From Porticoccaceae bacterium (GTDB lineage Bacteria; Pseudomonadota; Gammaproteobacteria; Pseudomonadales; Porticoccaceae), in contig JAQWGK010000050.1 of assembly GCA_029238255.1 (NCBI GenBank), positions 1 to 64,000 on the forward strand: DNA of 64,000 bases. Reading direction: 5' to 3'. Made by a program: the position numbers and the translations under genes. This document shows, one piece after another, positions 9,518 to 19,792 of this stretch (positions within the stretch are counted from its first letter, which is position 1; the number at the start of each line of letters is the position of its first letter). The notes under the pieces were generated by a model. It made no database searches. It was not told the origin of the DNA and was given only the letters and a program-made list of their open reading frames with translations.

Positions 9518-10804
9518 ATGACTCAATCGCGCTCCAAACAACTTTTCGATGCTGCTCAGAAACATATTCCCGGTGGCGTAAACTCGCCAGTGCGAGCCTT
9601 TCGCGCTGTAGGTGGAACACCGATCTTCTTTGAGCGCGCTCAGGGTCCCTATATGTTCGACGCTGACGGCAAGCGCTATATCGACTATGTAATGTCCTGG
9701 GGACCCATGATTTTGGGTCACGGCCACCCAGTAGTGTTGGACGCTATTCGCGAGCAGTTAGAAAAAGCCATGACCTTTGGCACCCCCACCGAACTGGAAA
9801 TTTCCCTCGCCGATAAAATCTGCGAGCAGGTTCCGGGCATGGATATGGTACGCATGGTCAACTCTGGCACCGAAGCCACTATGAGCGCCATTCGACTGGC
9901 GCGTGGCTACACCGGTCGCGACAAGATTGTAAAATTTGAGGGCTGTTACCACGGTCACTCAGATTCACTGCTGGTCAAAGCCGGCTCCGGCGCCCTCACG
10001 CTGGGCGTACCCAGCTCACCCGGCGTGCCCGCCTCCCTTGCGGACCACACAGTGACCCTCAACTATAACGATATAGAGCAGGTTAAAGAGACCTTTGCCG
10101 AAATTGGCGAACAGGTCGCCTGTATTATTGTTGAGCCTGTAGTGGGCAATATGAACTGCGTGCCACCAATCCCCGGATTTTTGGAAGCCCTGCGTGAAGT
10201 CTGCACAGCTTCTGGCGCGGTACTGATTATTGATGAAGTGATGACCGGCTTCCGAATCGGCCCTCAGGGTGCCAGCGCCTACTACGGTATCGAGCCAGAT
10301 CTAATCTGTCTGGGTAAAGTTATTGGCGGCGGTATGCCGGTGGGCGCCTTTGGCGGCAAGCGCGAGATTATGGAACAGATATCGCCACTGGGACCGGTTT
10401 ATCAGGCCGGCACTCTCTCCGGCAATCCAGTCGCCATGGCAGCGGGACTGGCAACTCTTAACCAGGTTTCACAGCCCGGTTTTCTCGATCCATTAGTCGC
10501 CCATACAGATCAGTTGGTCAACGGACTTCGCGAGCGCGCAGCCGCCGCAGGTATCCCTATGACCAGTAACCATGTGGGCACTATGTGGGGACTGTTCTTC
10601 TCTGAGGAAGAGAAAATTATTAACTATCCGCAGGTTATGCAGTGCGACACCGAGCGCTTCTCGCGCTTTTTCCACGGCATGCTAGAAGAAGGCATCTATT
10701 TGGCTCCGGCCTCTTACGAAGCAGGCTTTATGTCTGCCGCTCACACTGATGCGGATATTCAATTTACTCTGGATGCAGCTGAGCGAGTATTTAAAACTCT
10801 GTAG
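9518..10804 (+). CDS. hemL: Glutamate-1-semialdehyde 2,1-aminomutase
   Basis: PLP enzyme making 5-aminolevulinate from glutamate-1-semialdehyde in the C5 heme pathway. Landmarks are [13 protein letters not shown] near the N-terminus, the [14 protein letters not shown] block, and [10 protein letters not shown]. The PLP lysine is in [16 protein letters not shown] (about K266). It is full length at 428 residues. The stop codon lies within a GTAGG...CCTAC hairpin (10801-10819) with no T-run, so any termination there would be weak. Confidence 0.98.
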   Translation: MTQSRSKQLFDAAQKHIPGGVNSPVRAFRAVGGTPIFFERAQGPYMFDADGKRYIDYVMSWGPMILGHGHPVVLDAIREQLEKAMTFGTPTELEISLADKICEQVPGMDMVRMVNSGTEATMSAIRLARGYTGRDKIVKFEGCYHGHSDSLLVKAGSGALTLGVPSSPGVPASLADHTVTLNYNDIEQVKETFAEIGEQVACIIVEPVVGNMNCVPPIPGFLEALREVCTASGAVLIIDEVMTGFRIGPQGASAYYGIEPDLICLGKVIGGGMPVGAFGGKREIMEQISPLGPVYQAGTLSGNPVAMAAGLATLNQVSQPGFLDPLVAHTDQLVNGLRERAAAAGIPMTSNHVGTMWGLFFSEEEKIINYPQVMQCDTERFSRFFHGMLEEGIYLAPASYEAGFMSAAHTDADIQFTLDAAERVFKTL

Positions 10805-10850
10805 GTCGAAGCGGCCTACATTTGGCGGCTCTGTTTTGCCGGTTAGATAG

Positions 10851-11948
<1,098 letters not shown>

Positions 11949-11957
11949 GAACCCATC

Positions 11958-12656
11958 ATGCTTAGAGTTGATAAATATATTAGCAATGCTACGGATCTGT
12001 CGCGCTCCGAAGTTAAACGCCTGATTAAATACGGTGAAGTTACCGTCGACGACGAACCGGTCACCAATCCCGGGCAAAAAGTCAGCGGCAGCGAAGAAAT
12101 CTGCATTGAAGGCTCGGCGATTAGCATGCCGACAAACCGCTACTTTATGCTGAACAAACCGGCCGGCGTTGTCTCGGCCACCAAAGATAATAACAACAGC
12201 ACCGCCCTCGATCTTATCTATGAACACCGCAGCGCCGAACTACAAATCGCCGGACGACTGGATATAGATACCACCGGCCTGTTGCTAATCACCGATGACG
12301 GCAAGTGGAATCATCGCCTGACATCACCGCGCAGCGATTGCCAAAAGATTTATCAGGTTAGATTGGCAACCCCGATCAGCCCCGACTATCAGGAACGGCT
12401 GGCCAACGGTGTTTGGCTAGAAGGGGAAAAGCATCCCTGCCTGCCTGCAACCATGGAAATTATCGATGATCAGCATGTGCTGTTAAGCATTGCCGAAGGA
12501 AAATATCATCAGGTTAAACGAATGTTTGCGGCGCTGGGCAATCATGTGGATGCCCTGCACCGCACTCAGGTTGGCGGCATTACACTGGACGAAGATCTTG
12601 AGCCCGGCGACTATCGGCCGTTAACCGAAGAAGAAGTTGCCAGTATCCATGAATGA
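11958..12656 (+). CDS. rsuA: 16S rRNA pseudouridine-516 synthase
   Basis: Isomerises U516 in 16S rRNA. An N-terminal S4 RNA-binding domain (about 1-55, MLRVDKYISNATDLSRSEVK) is followed by the catalytic domain. The active aspartate is in GRLDIDTTGLLLITDDG (about D100), and the typical IAEGKYHQVKRMFAALGNHV follows. The 232-residue length suits RsuA. It starts 9 bp after hemB and overlaps rsmC by 8 bp. Confidence 0.93.
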   Translation: MLRVDKYISNATDLSRSEVKRLIKYGEVTVDDEPVTNPGQKVSGSEEICIEGSAISMPTNRYFMLNKPAGVVSATKDNNNSTALDLIYEHRSAELQIAGRLDIDTTGLLLITDDGKWNHRLTSPRSDCQKIYQVRLATPISPDYQERLANGVWLEGEKHPCLPATMEIIDDQHVLLSIAEGKYHQVKRMFAALGNHVDALHRTQVGGITLDEDLEPGDYRPLTEEEVASIHE

Positions 12657-13704
12657 TCAAAGTGTTGAATTACTGGTTCAACAACTCTCTCGCTGTGAGG
12701 GAAAATGCTTAATTGTCGCCGATGAAAACTGGGCTAATGTAGGATGGCACAGTTTTGCCCATTCGGGCAGCGCCAACCGCACACTGTTTAGCAACCGCTA
12801 TGAAATCGCCCAGAGTGCCGAGCAGGCAGGTATTGAAACGGTCTTTAATGACTTCGATTTTTCTGCGCTGGCAGCGGGCAGTTTTGACAGCATATTATTT
12901 CGCGTTTCCAAAGAGCGTCCGGTCAGCCACCATATAATCAATCAGGCTTCGGCCCTGCTCAAAGACGGCGGGCAATTACTGCTTAGCGGTGAAAAAAATG
13001 ATGGGGTTAAAACTTATTCAGAGCATGCCTGCAAATTATTTGGCGATAAGTGCAAACCACAAAAGCACGGCAATTATTACCTCGCCTGCATCACTAAATA
13101 CGCTGTTAGCAACAAACTGTTGGACGATAAAAATTATTTAAATCTGCGTACTATAAAGAGTACCGAAAATTTGCCCCTACAGAGCAAGCCGGGAATTTTT
13201 GGCTGGAATAAAATCGATCAGGGCAGTGCATTTTTAATCGAGCATCTATCCGGGTTTTTGCAGTCTTATCCCGACGGAAATGCACCCCAGTCTCTACTGG
13301 ATTTGGGTTGTGGCTATGGTTATTTATCCTGTGCAGCAAGCCTGTATGGTTTTCAACAGATAACCGCAACGGATAATAATGCCGCTGCACTAAGAGCCTG
13401 CGCAGAAAATTTAGACAGTTTAAAGATTAACGGAAAGGTTATTGCCGGCGATGCCGGTAGTCAGATTAATGAAAAATTTGATGCGATTATCTGCAACCCG
13501 CCCTTTCATCAGGGCTTTAATATAGATAGCGCCCTAACCGAGAAATTTCTCAGCTCAAGCAAGCGTTTGTTAGCCCCTTCAGGGAAGGCGCTATTTGTAG
13601 TGAATAACTTTATTGCTCTGGAAAAGAAGGCTAAGGATTATTTTGCCGAAGTAGAAGAAGTTGCCAGAAGCGGCTCTTTTAAACTGATTAGCGTTTCTCA
13701 GTAA
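12649..13704 (+). CDS. rsmC: 16S rRNA m2G1207 methyltransferase RsmC-like
   Basis: SAM-dependent methyltransferase expected to modify G1207 of 16S rRNA. The ATG at 12649 was chosen over an in-frame TTG at 12637 because it forms an ATGAATGA overlap with rsuA. The N-terminal half is the degenerate methyltransferase-like domain of RsmC. The C-terminal half carries the SAM loop LLDLGCGYGYLS (about 220) and the catalytic NPPFHQG (about 282). A length of 351 residues fits RsmC. Coupling with rsuA makes a 16S-modification pair. Confidence 0.85.
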   Translation: MNDQSVELLVQQLSRCEGKCLIVADENWANVGWHSFAHSGSANRTLFSNRYEIAQSAEQAGIETVFNDFDFSALAAGSFDSILFRVSKERPVSHHIINQASALLKDGGQLLLSGEKNDGVKTYSEHACKLFGDKCKPQKHGNYYLACITKYAVSNKLLDDKNYLNLRTIKSTENLPLQSKPGIFGWNKIDQGSAFLIEHLSGFLQSYPDGNAPQSLLDLGCGYGYLSCAASLYGFQQITATDNNAAALRACAENLDSLKINGKVIAGDAGSQINEKFDAIICNPPFHQGFNIDSALTEKFLSSSKRLLAPSGKALFVVNNFIALEKKAKDYFAEVEEVARSGSFKLISVSQ

Positions 13705-13711
13705 GGTCATT

Positions 13712-13825
13712 GTCATCCTGCCTGCCATCCTGACAGAGCGCAGCGACGAGAGATCTCCCGTCATACTGGCGAAGGCCAGTATCTCTGTAACCTTGCAGAC
13801 AGATCCCAGCCTACGCTGGGATGAC
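13712..13825. repeat. 114-bp palindromic intergenic repeat element
   Basis: The element is bounded by 7-bp inverted ends, GTCATCC (13712-13718) and GGATGAC (13819-13825). Inside are two perfect 8-bp hairpins: ATACTGGC-gaag-GCCAGTAT and ATCCCAGC-ctac-GCTGGGAT. The GTCATCCTGA...GCGCAGCGA...GATCT wording resembles short dispersed intergenic elements of many proteobacteria. It sits between convergent rsmC and ubiI and has no coding potential. Confidence 0.75.
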
Positions 13826-13868
13826 GTGTTGGGTTCGAGAATAACTATGGCTGGCTCGATAATTCCAA

Positions 13869-13884
13869 GCGGAGCTAGCTCCGC
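13869..13884. repeat. 16-bp perfect palindrome between convergent genes
   Basis: GCGGAGCTAGCTCCGC is a perfect palindrome lying 24 bp from the ubiI stop. It could fold as a hairpin in either transcript, but it has no T-run on either side, so a terminator role is uncertain. Confidence 0.5.
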
Positions 13885-13907
13885 GACCACTCCAAACCAA
13901 ACCCCAA

Positions 13908-15125
13908 CTAAAGCCCCATCACCTGCTTAATAATCTCATTCTTCACCGGCTTTAACTTATCAACCTGACTCAACCCCATATTCCGCAATAACCGCACCGC
14001 CAGATTATCCGCCGCAAAAAGCCGCTTAAACCCTTCCATTGCCGCCATCATCGCCAGATTCTCAGGCTTGCGCTGACGCTGATATTTATTCAACGTCATC
14101 AATGAACCCAAATCATTCCCGCGCTTTGCCGCCGCCGAAAGCGTCTCCACCAACGCCGCAACATCAGCAAAACCCAGATTGACCCCCTGCCCCGCCAGTG
14201 GATGAATGGTGTGGGCAGAATCACCCAACAGCGCCACTCGCTCAACCACATAATCCGTTGCATGACGCTGGCGCAGTGAAATCGAATAACGCTTATCTAC
14301 AGCAGTAACTTTACCCAGACAGTGCTCACTGCCAAGACTTAAAGCCTGACAAAACTCAGTATCATCCAGAGCCATTAAACGCTCCGCCTCACCCGACTCC
14401 TGAGACCAAACCAACGAACAGTAATGCTGATCGCCAGCCTTATTCAGTGGCAACAATGCCAGGGGGCCGGTAGGCATAAACCGCTGCCAGGCGGTTTGCT
14501 GATTGACCTGCTCGGTCTGCACCGTGGTAACAATCGCGCTGTGACCATAGTCCCACTCACGGGTAGGGAAATTAAACTGCTGACGAATAGCGGAGTTACC
14601 ACCATCGGCCGCGACTAACAGCGGCGCCGATAACAGCCGACCATCATCCAATTCAAGAGTGACCTGCTGCTCTGAATCACTGTAGCTAGCAACCCGGACT
14701 GGACACAGAAACTCAATATTATCCAACTGCTGTATCTTATTAAGCAGACTCTCAACCACCAGAGAGTTTTCTACAATATGACCCAGATTAGGCTGATGAA
14801 CATCCTGAGCATCAAACCGAATTCGACCTGTACCCTCGGCATCCCATACATCCATCGCCAAGTAAGCACTTACCCTTTTTTCCGCTATTTGCTGCCAAGC
14901 GCCGCAACATTCCAACAGGCTTCGCGACTTTTCGGTTAGGGCCGCCACTCTTGGATCGAATTGCTCAGTGCTGTAACTGTCAGCTTGATAAGCCTCAATA
15001 AGCGCCAGCTTAAGCTCAGGGTTTGCCTGGGCAAAAAGGCTGGCGAATGCCGCACCGACCATTCCGGCACCGACAACAATGACATCGTATTGCCGAGCCC
15101 CTTGACCATTAGTTTTATCAACCAT
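13908..15125 (-). CDS. ubiI: FAD-dependent ubiquinone-pathway hydroxylase (UbiI/VisC-like)
   Basis: Flavoprotein monooxygenase that hydroxylates the ubiquinone precursor ring, probably at C5. It has the FAD dinucleotide motif VVGAGMVGAAFASLFA near the N-terminus, the middle LVAADGGNSAIR, and the FAD-binding LLGDSAHTIHPLAGQGVNLG. The ATG at 15125 was chosen because it overlaps the ubiH stop by 8 bp and gives a normal N-terminus of 405 residues. An upstream start would add a non-homologous extension. The order ygfB–pepP–ubiH–ubiI matches E. coli. The C5 specificity is from context and not from the sequence itself. Confidence 0.87.
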   Translation of the reverse strand: MVDKTNGQGARQYDVIVVGAGMVGAAFASLFAQANPELKLALIEAYQADSYSTEQFDPRVAALTEKSRSLLECCGAWQQIAEKRVSAYLAMDVWDAEGTGRIRFDAQDVHQPNLGHIVENSLVVESLLNKIQQLDNIEFLCPVRVASYSDSEQQVTLELDDGRLLSAPLLVAADGGNSAIRQQFNFPTREWDYGHSAIVTTVQTEQVNQQTAWQRFMPTGPLALLPLNKAGDQHYCSLVWSQESGEAERLMALDDTEFCQALSLGSEHCLGKVTAVDKRYSISLRQRHATDYVVERVALLGDSAHTIHPLAGQGVNLGFADVAALVETLSAAAKRGNDLGSLMTLNKYQRQRKPENLAMMAAMEGFKRLFAADNLAVRLLRNMGLSQVDKLKPVKNEIIKQVMGL

Positions 15126-16368
15126 GTCCAGCCTCTCTGGTCGCCATGCCCATTCCAAACTGTGCAAAACGACTGCGCAGCCCGGGAATTAAATCCATCA
15201 TCAGCAAACCGGAATTACGCCCTAGGGCGATGGCTGATGAGGATTGGGAAAAGAGTTTAGGAAGATTGTCGCTAAACAATAAGGTGTTTTGCTGATCCGC
15301 AAGCTGTTGCTGCTGATAGGACTCAAGGGTTTCCAGGGCCGAGAAATCATTGCCCGCGGATCTGGCTCCGCCCAACACCTCGGCCAATACGGCAACATCT
15401 CGCAGAGAGAGGTTAAACCCCTGCCCGGCAACTGGATGCAGACTATGAGCCGCATTGCCCAACACCACCAGATTGCGCCGCACCTGTTCGGTGGAAGTGG
15501 TTAACGCCAGTGGATAGGCGTAACGCTCGCCAACCTGTGCAAGCATTCCCAAGCGATAGCCAAAACGTTCTTGTAAGGTTTGCAGAAATTCTTCGTCGCT
15601 GGCGGCCATTAACTGTTCGGCCTTTTCGGCCGGCTCTGTCCACACCAGTGCACAGCGGGGGCTATCCTGATAGTCGGGAAGCGGCAACATGGCCATCGGC
15701 CCCTGATCGGTAAAGCGCTCATAGGCAACGCCATCATGAGGCTTTTGGAGCGCGATATTGGCGATAATGCCCTGCTGGCCATAGGGCTGTTGATTGCTAT
15801 GGATACCGATTTTTTGTGCCGTCTTGGAGTTGGCACCATCGGCAATCACCACTAGCGAAGACTCCACAATCTGCTCGCTGCCTTCAAGGGTCAAGCGCAT
15901 ACCATTCTTTAATGGCTTAATCGTCGCCACGCGCGCCGGTGCCAACACCTCAACCGATGTGGCGGCCAACTTTTCCAGTAGAACCGAGCCAATCCATCGA
16001 TTCTCAACCACATAGCCCAGCGCTTCAACACCGGCCTCATGGGCATCGATTCGAGTCAGGCCCATATGGCCGCGATCGCTAACATGGATTTTTTTGATCT
16101 GACCGGCTTGGGACTCAAGTGCCGCCCACAGGCCTGCGGCTTCAAAAATCTTGCGGCTACTCCAGGACAGAGCCGTGGACCGCGCATCAAAACTAGGACG
16201 GTATTCAGACTTATCCGACTGTTGATAAGCCTGGGCTTCAAGAAGCAAGACTTTCCATGGATGCTTTTGCTCGGCCAGCATTAGAGCCAGACTAATACCC
16301 ACCATGCCGCCGCCGACAATAACAATGTCGTAACTGGCGCTGCTGTTCTTGGGTGCTGTCTCGCTCAC
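15118..16368 (-). CDS. ubiH: 2-octaprenyl-6-methoxyphenol hydroxylase
   Basis: FAD-dependent monooxygenase of aerobic ubiquinone synthesis (C1 hydroxylation). Visible motifs are VVGGGMVGISLALMLAEQ (FAD ADP-binding), VIADGANSKTAQ, and VLGNAAHSLHPVAGQGFNLSLRD. At 416 residues it is full length. It starts 2 bp after the pepP stop and overlaps ubiI, so the three are almost certainly one transcript. Confidence 0.93.
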   Translation of the reverse strand: MSETAPKNSSASYDIVIVGGGMVGISLALMLAEQKHPWKVLLLEAQAYQQSDKSEYRPSFDARSTALSWSSRKIFEAAGLWAALESQAGQIKKIHVSDRGHMGLTRIDAHEAGVEALGYVVENRWIGSVLLEKLAATSVEVLAPARVATIKPLKNGMRLTLEGSEQIVESSLVVIADGANSKTAQKIGIHSNQQPYGQQGIIANIALQKPHDGVAYERFTDQGPMAMLPLPDYQDSPRCALVWTEPAEKAEQLMAASDEEFLQTLQERFGYRLGMLAQVGERYAYPLALTTSTEQVRRNLVVLGNAAHSLHPVAGQGFNLSLRDVAVLAEVLGGARSAGNDFSALETLESYQQQQLADQQNTLLFSDNLPKLFSQSSSAIALGRNSGLLMMDLIPGLRSRFAQFGMGMATREAGHG

Positions 16369-16370
16369 AT

Positions 16371-17666
16371 TTAGCCTACCATCAGTAATTCTATTTCGCT
16401 GCGTTTCTTGGGTACGCCAGCGGTTAAGTCTTCGCAGCCAGTTTTGGTCACCGCAACATTGTCCTCAATGCGCACCGCCAACCCGCGCCACTTGGCAGCG
16501 ACATTTTTACTGTCCGGCGCTATATAGATTCCCGGCTCCACGGTTAACACCATACCCGGCTCAAAATCTCGCCACTGACCTTCAATTTTGTAGTCACCGA
16601 CATCGTGCACATCCATACCTAGCCAGTGACCGGAACTGTGCATATAAAATTCTTTGCAGGCCTGCTGTTCAATTAACTCGCTGACATCGCCATTGAGAAC
16701 CCCCAGATCGACCAGACCCTGAGTGATCACAGCAATGGTTATCTCATTGGCAACATTGTAGGCAGCGCCGGGAGCAATTTTTGCTATCGCCTGAATCTGC
16801 GCCTCTAAAACAATATCGTAGATAGCTGCCTGCTCGCGGCTAAATTTCCCATTAATGGGAAAGGTGCGGGTGATATCCGCCGCATAGTTCTGGTATTCAC
16901 AACCAGCGTCGATCAGTACCATATCACCGTTGTTAATTTTTTCGCGGTTCTCAATATAGTGCAGGATGCAGCCATTTTTTCCGCCACCGACAATGCTGGT
17001 ATAGGCCGGAGCCGTGGCTCCGGAAGCCATAAACTCATGCTCAATTTCAGCCTGCAGCTGATATTCGTATATGCCGGGCTTGGCAATGCCCATGGCGCGA
17101 CAGTGGGCACGTGCTGAAATTTCACCGGCCTGACGCATTAACTTTAGCTCAGATGCAGTTTTTATCAGGCGCATTTCATTGACAATATGATCCAGATCGA
17201 CAAACTCGCCCGGCGCTGAGGATCCGCCAATGCCATTGACCCAACTCATCAGGTGACGATCAAAATCAGCGTCTTTGCCTATAGCGTAATAGACCCGCTC
17301 TTTACCTTCTAACAGTCCGGGCAAAATATCGTCCAGATCACCAATAGGAAAGGCATCGTCCACCGCGTAGTCCGCAACCGCTCCCTCAGGGCCAACTCGG
17401 TAGCCATCCCAGGTTTCGCGAAGCTTATCTTTTTCGCGACAGAACAGTATAGATTCACCCTGATCGCGCCCGGGAATTAACACCAGCACAGATTCCGGTT
17501 CGGAAAATCCGCACAGATAACTGAGATTGGTGGCCTGCTTGTAGGGGTAGAGGGTATCTCGAGAACGAACTTTTTCTGCCGCCGCCGCTATTATGGCAAT
17601 GCTGTTACCCTGCATTGTCGCCATTAGCTCTCTGCGCCTTGCGGTGTATTCTTTGGCGGTGATCAT
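16371..17666 (-). CDS. pepP: Xaa-Pro aminopeptidase P
   Basis: Metalloprotease removing an N-terminal residue ahead of proline. The 431-residue protein has the aminopeptidase-P N-domain (about 1-130). The pita-bread fold follows, with metal ligands in LIDAGCEYQNYAADITRTFP, HSSGHWLGMDVHDVG, LTVEPGIY and VRIEDNV. It lies between ygfB and ubiH as in E. coli. It is cytoplasmic, with no signal peptide. Confidence 0.96.
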   Translation of the reverse strand: MITAKEYTARRRELMATMQGNSIAIIAAAAEKVRSRDTLYPYKQATNLSYLCGFSEPESVLVLIPGRDQGESILFCREKDKLRETWDGYRVGPEGAVADYAVDDAFPIGDLDDILPGLLEGKERVYYAIGKDADFDRHLMSWVNGIGGSSAPGEFVDLDHIVNEMRLIKTASELKLMRQAGEISARAHCRAMGIAKPGIYEYQLQAEIEHEFMASGATAPAYTSIVGGGKNGCILHYIENREKINNGDMVLIDAGCEYQNYAADITRTFPINGKFSREQAAIYDIVLEAQIQAIAKIAPGAAYNVANEITIAVITQGLVDLGVLNGDVSELIEQQACKEFYMHSSGHWLGMDVHDVGDYKIEGQWRDFEPGMVLTVEPGIYIAPDSKNVAAKWRGLAVRIEDNVAVTKTGCEDLTAGVPKKRSEIELLMVG

Positions 17667-17710
17667 AGCCTCGTAATCCTTTGATTATTGCCCACGCCGG
17701 CAGAGCTGGA

Positions 17711-18256
17711 TCAGTGGATGGTTGGCTCTGCGCTGGGTCCGGACTCTGGATGAAGGTCGCTGAAAATAAGTTGTACGGCAATACGAATATATTCGACCAA
17801 CTCGGCATAATCCCGCTCGCCGTCATCGTCGCTATCAAAGTCCACCGAGATCTGCCCTATGGCGGCAATATCTTCCAGCGCTTCTTTGGCATCTTCGGAA
17901 ACTTCAAATTCGCTGCTCATTCCTTCGCCGAGGCCAGAGATATAATTGCTACACCAAGTTCCCACCGCAACTAAACGCTCGGGTAGTGGCAGCTCATCAT
18001 CGGGGAGGATTGGCTGAAAGATAAAGGAAATATCTTCGAGGCTAGTCAGCGCCTCTTCATAGAAATCACGCAGAGGATTCTCCGCCGCATCACCCTGCTC
18101 TTCGGTCAGCCCCAACCAACTGGTGGAGGTCTTGACCAATGTCTCCAGCGGCATAGTTCCGCAACACAAACGGCCGCATAAAAAGCCGTGAAATCCGGAC
18201 GGATCGGCTTTTACCTGCAACTCAAAAAAAAGATCTTCTAGCTGTTCAAATGTCAT
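17711..18256 (-). CDS. ygfB: YgfB family protein (UPF0149)
   Basis: The 181-residue helical protein matches the UPF0149/YgfB family: early SGFHGFLCGRLCCG, WCSNYISGLG in the middle, and DYAELVEYIRIAVQLIFSDL near the end. In Pseudomonas aeruginosa YgfB acts as a regulator affecting AmpDh3 expression; whether that holds here is unknown. It heads the minus-strand pepP–ubiH–ubiI cluster and is divergent from the TIGR02449–zapA pair. Confidence 0.88.
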   Translation of the reverse strand: MTFEQLEDLFFELQVKADPSGFHGFLCGRLCCGTMPLETLVKTSTSWLGLTEEQGDAAENPLRDFYEEALTSLEDISFIFQPILPDDELPLPERLVAVGTWCSNYISGLGEGMSSEFEVSEDAKEALEDIAAIGQISVDFDSDDDGERDYAELVEYIRIAVQLIFSDLHPESGPSAEPTIH

Positions 18257-18402
18257 TTATCCACCTCAATATCACAGCGGCCATCCTAACATTCTATATA
18301 TACCACTGCACGCCAGTTTATTAATGTTGTAATTGACCAAATCCACCACAATGCCTATAGTTAGTCGGCTCCAAGTAGTTAATACGGAAAAGTTCCCTGC
18401 TT

Positions 18403-18603
18403 ATGAATGGTTACGAAGATCTCGAACAAAAACTGGATAGCTTAATTGAGCTATGCCAGCAGCTTAAAAGCGAAAATCAGGCACTGCGTGAACGCGAGTC
18501 CACCCTGTCTGGTGAGCGCGGAAAACTGATGGAACAAAATGAAATGGCGAGACAAAAAATCGAAACCATGATCAATCGTCTAAGAAACCTGAACGCAGAA
18601 TAA
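18403..18603 (+). CDS. Small coiled-coil protein (TIGR02449 type)
   Basis: A 66-residue protein that is almost entirely one coiled coil (LEQKLDSLIELCQQLKSENQ and following heptads). It matches the small TIGR02449 family found directly before zapA in many gammaproteobacteria. A role in division alongside ZapA is inferred from that linkage. The zapA start is 2 bp beyond its stop. Confidence 0.8.
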   Translation: MNGYEDLEQKLDSLIELCQQLKSENQALRERESTLSGERGKLMEQNEMARQKIETMINRLRNLNAE

Positions 18604-18605
18604 TT

Positions 18606-18902
18606 ATGTCAGCCATCTCCCTTAAAATTCGCATCCTCGACAAAGAATATCAGGTCAACTGCAAGCCCGAAGAGCGTGAAGCTCTTGAGCTGTCTGCAAA
18701 GTTACTGGATGAAAAAATGGAAGAGATTCGTCGCGGCTCACACCTTATCGGGGTAGAGCGTATTGCTGTTATGGCCGCTCTGAATTTGGCCCATGATCTG
18801 ATTCGCAGCGAGCAGGATGTGAAAGCCGATGAGCAGACATCTCATCTGTTGCAGTCTATGAACTCCAAGCTCAGTTCTGTTCTTACAGATCTGAACAGCT
18901 AA
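18606..18902 (+). CDS. zapA: Cell division protein ZapA
   Basis: Promotes FtsZ protofilament bundling at the division ring. The 98-residue protein has the ZapA N-terminal globular part (ISLKIRILDKEYQVNCKPEE) and a C-terminal coiled coil (about 60-98, VMAALNLAHDLIRSEQ). It sits directly upstream of 6S RNA and fau, the classical gammaproteobacterial order. Confidence 0.93.
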   Translation: MSAISLKIRILDKEYQVNCKPEEREALELSAKLLDEKMEEIRRGSHLIGVERIAVMAALNLAHDLIRSEQDVKADEQTSHLLQSMNSKLSSVLTDLNS

Positions 18903-18985
18903 TTCCAGTCACGCTTTTCCCGGACAAATTTCCCGACAACTCCCTTTAGTCGACTCTTTTTTAAGCCTGCTCTGCTATACTTTTG

Positions 18986-19158
18986 CTTCCTGGGGTGTGC
19001 GCCAGTCAAGAAGTCCCTGAGCCGATAATTATTATCCGGTTTTTCTCCGTCAATATTGTTGTGCACTTCCGTGCGTCGGAAAGCCTGATATATTGCGAGC
19101 GAAGCCACCTTGAACTCTTCGGTTCAAGGCCACGTTGACAGCGGCACCTTGGGGTTTT
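18986..19158 (+). ncRNA. ssrS: 6S RNA
   Basis: The segment has 6S hallmarks seen in E. coli: AGTCCCTGAGCCGATA on the 5' side, then GCCTGATATATTGCGA. The conserved CCTTGAACtcttcgGTTCAAGG hairpin and a 3' segment ACAGCGGCACC that pairs with the 5' end complete it. It lies between zapA and fau, its standard position. A TATACT -10 box (18976-18981) supports a start at about 18987. The 6S molecule mimics an open promoter and traps sigma-70 RNA polymerase in stationary phase. Both ends are estimates. Confidence 0.92.
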
Positions 19159-19194
19159 AATGAAAGCAATCTGATAAATAGCGGTTGGCTGCCA

Positions 19195-19773
19195 ATGAAT
19201 ACTGGCGAGATACGCAAAACCATTCGAACCAAACGCCGAGCATTAACTCCGGCTCAGCAGCAAACTGCGGCCCAAAACCTGGCCACCCTTATCGCTCAAC
19301 AAGGCTTTTTCCTGCGGGCAAAACGCATCGGCATCTATCTTGCCAATGACGGTGAAATTGATCCTGCGCTGTTAATGGGTATCGCACTCAACGCTAACAA
19401 AGCCTGCTATTTGCCAATTATTCATCCACTGCAATTTAATCGACTCTACTTTGGTGAGTACCGCGAAGGTGATCATCTTAAAGCCAATCGTTTTGGTATT
19501 TTAGAACCACAATTTAACTCAACGAAAATTGCGCCAATCTGGACATTGGATTTGATTTTACTGCCACTGGTGGCATTTGATCGCAGCGGCAGCAGAATTG
19601 GTATGGGCGGTGGATTTTATGATCGCACTTTGGCTACTTGTGCCAACCAGCCGCGCAGGCCAACCCTGATTGGATTGGCCCACAGCTGTCAGGAAGTTGA
19701 CCGCATTTCACAGCAGAGCTGGGATATTCCCCTCGACCAAATAATCACTGACCGCGAAATTATCTGCGCCTAG
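19195..19773 (+). CDS. fau: 5-formyltetrahydrofolate cyclo-ligase
   Basis: ATP-dependent conversion of 5-formyl-THF to 5,10-methenyl-THF. The 192-residue protein has the phosphate-binding IRTKRRALTPAQQQ at the N-terminus, a central IGIYLANDGEIDPALL, and the typical LPLVAFDRSGSRIGMGGGFYDRTL loop. The ATG at 19195 is preferred over an in-frame TTG at 19135, which would overlap the 6S RNA. Position immediately after 6S RNA matches ygfA/fau of E. coli, where the two are co-transcribed. Confidence 0.95.
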   Translation: MNTGEIRKTIRTKRRALTPAQQQTAAQNLATLIAQQGFFLRAKRIGIYLANDGEIDPALLMGIALNANKACYLPIIHPLQFNRLYFGEYREGDHLKANRFGILEPQFNSTKIAPIWTLDLILLPLVAFDRSGSRIGMGGGFYDRTLATCANQPRRPTLIGLAHSCQEVDRISQQSWDIPLDQIITDREIICA

Positions 19774-19792
19774 CTTTTATACCGCCGACTGC

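Noticed and set aside
10801-10819. Terminator after hemL
   Set aside because: The stem has mismatches and no T-run; noted only in the hemL entry.
19135-19194. Upstream TTG start for the 5-formyl-THF cyclo-ligase
   Set aside because: It would place the coding start inside the 6S RNA, and the added residues are not family-like.
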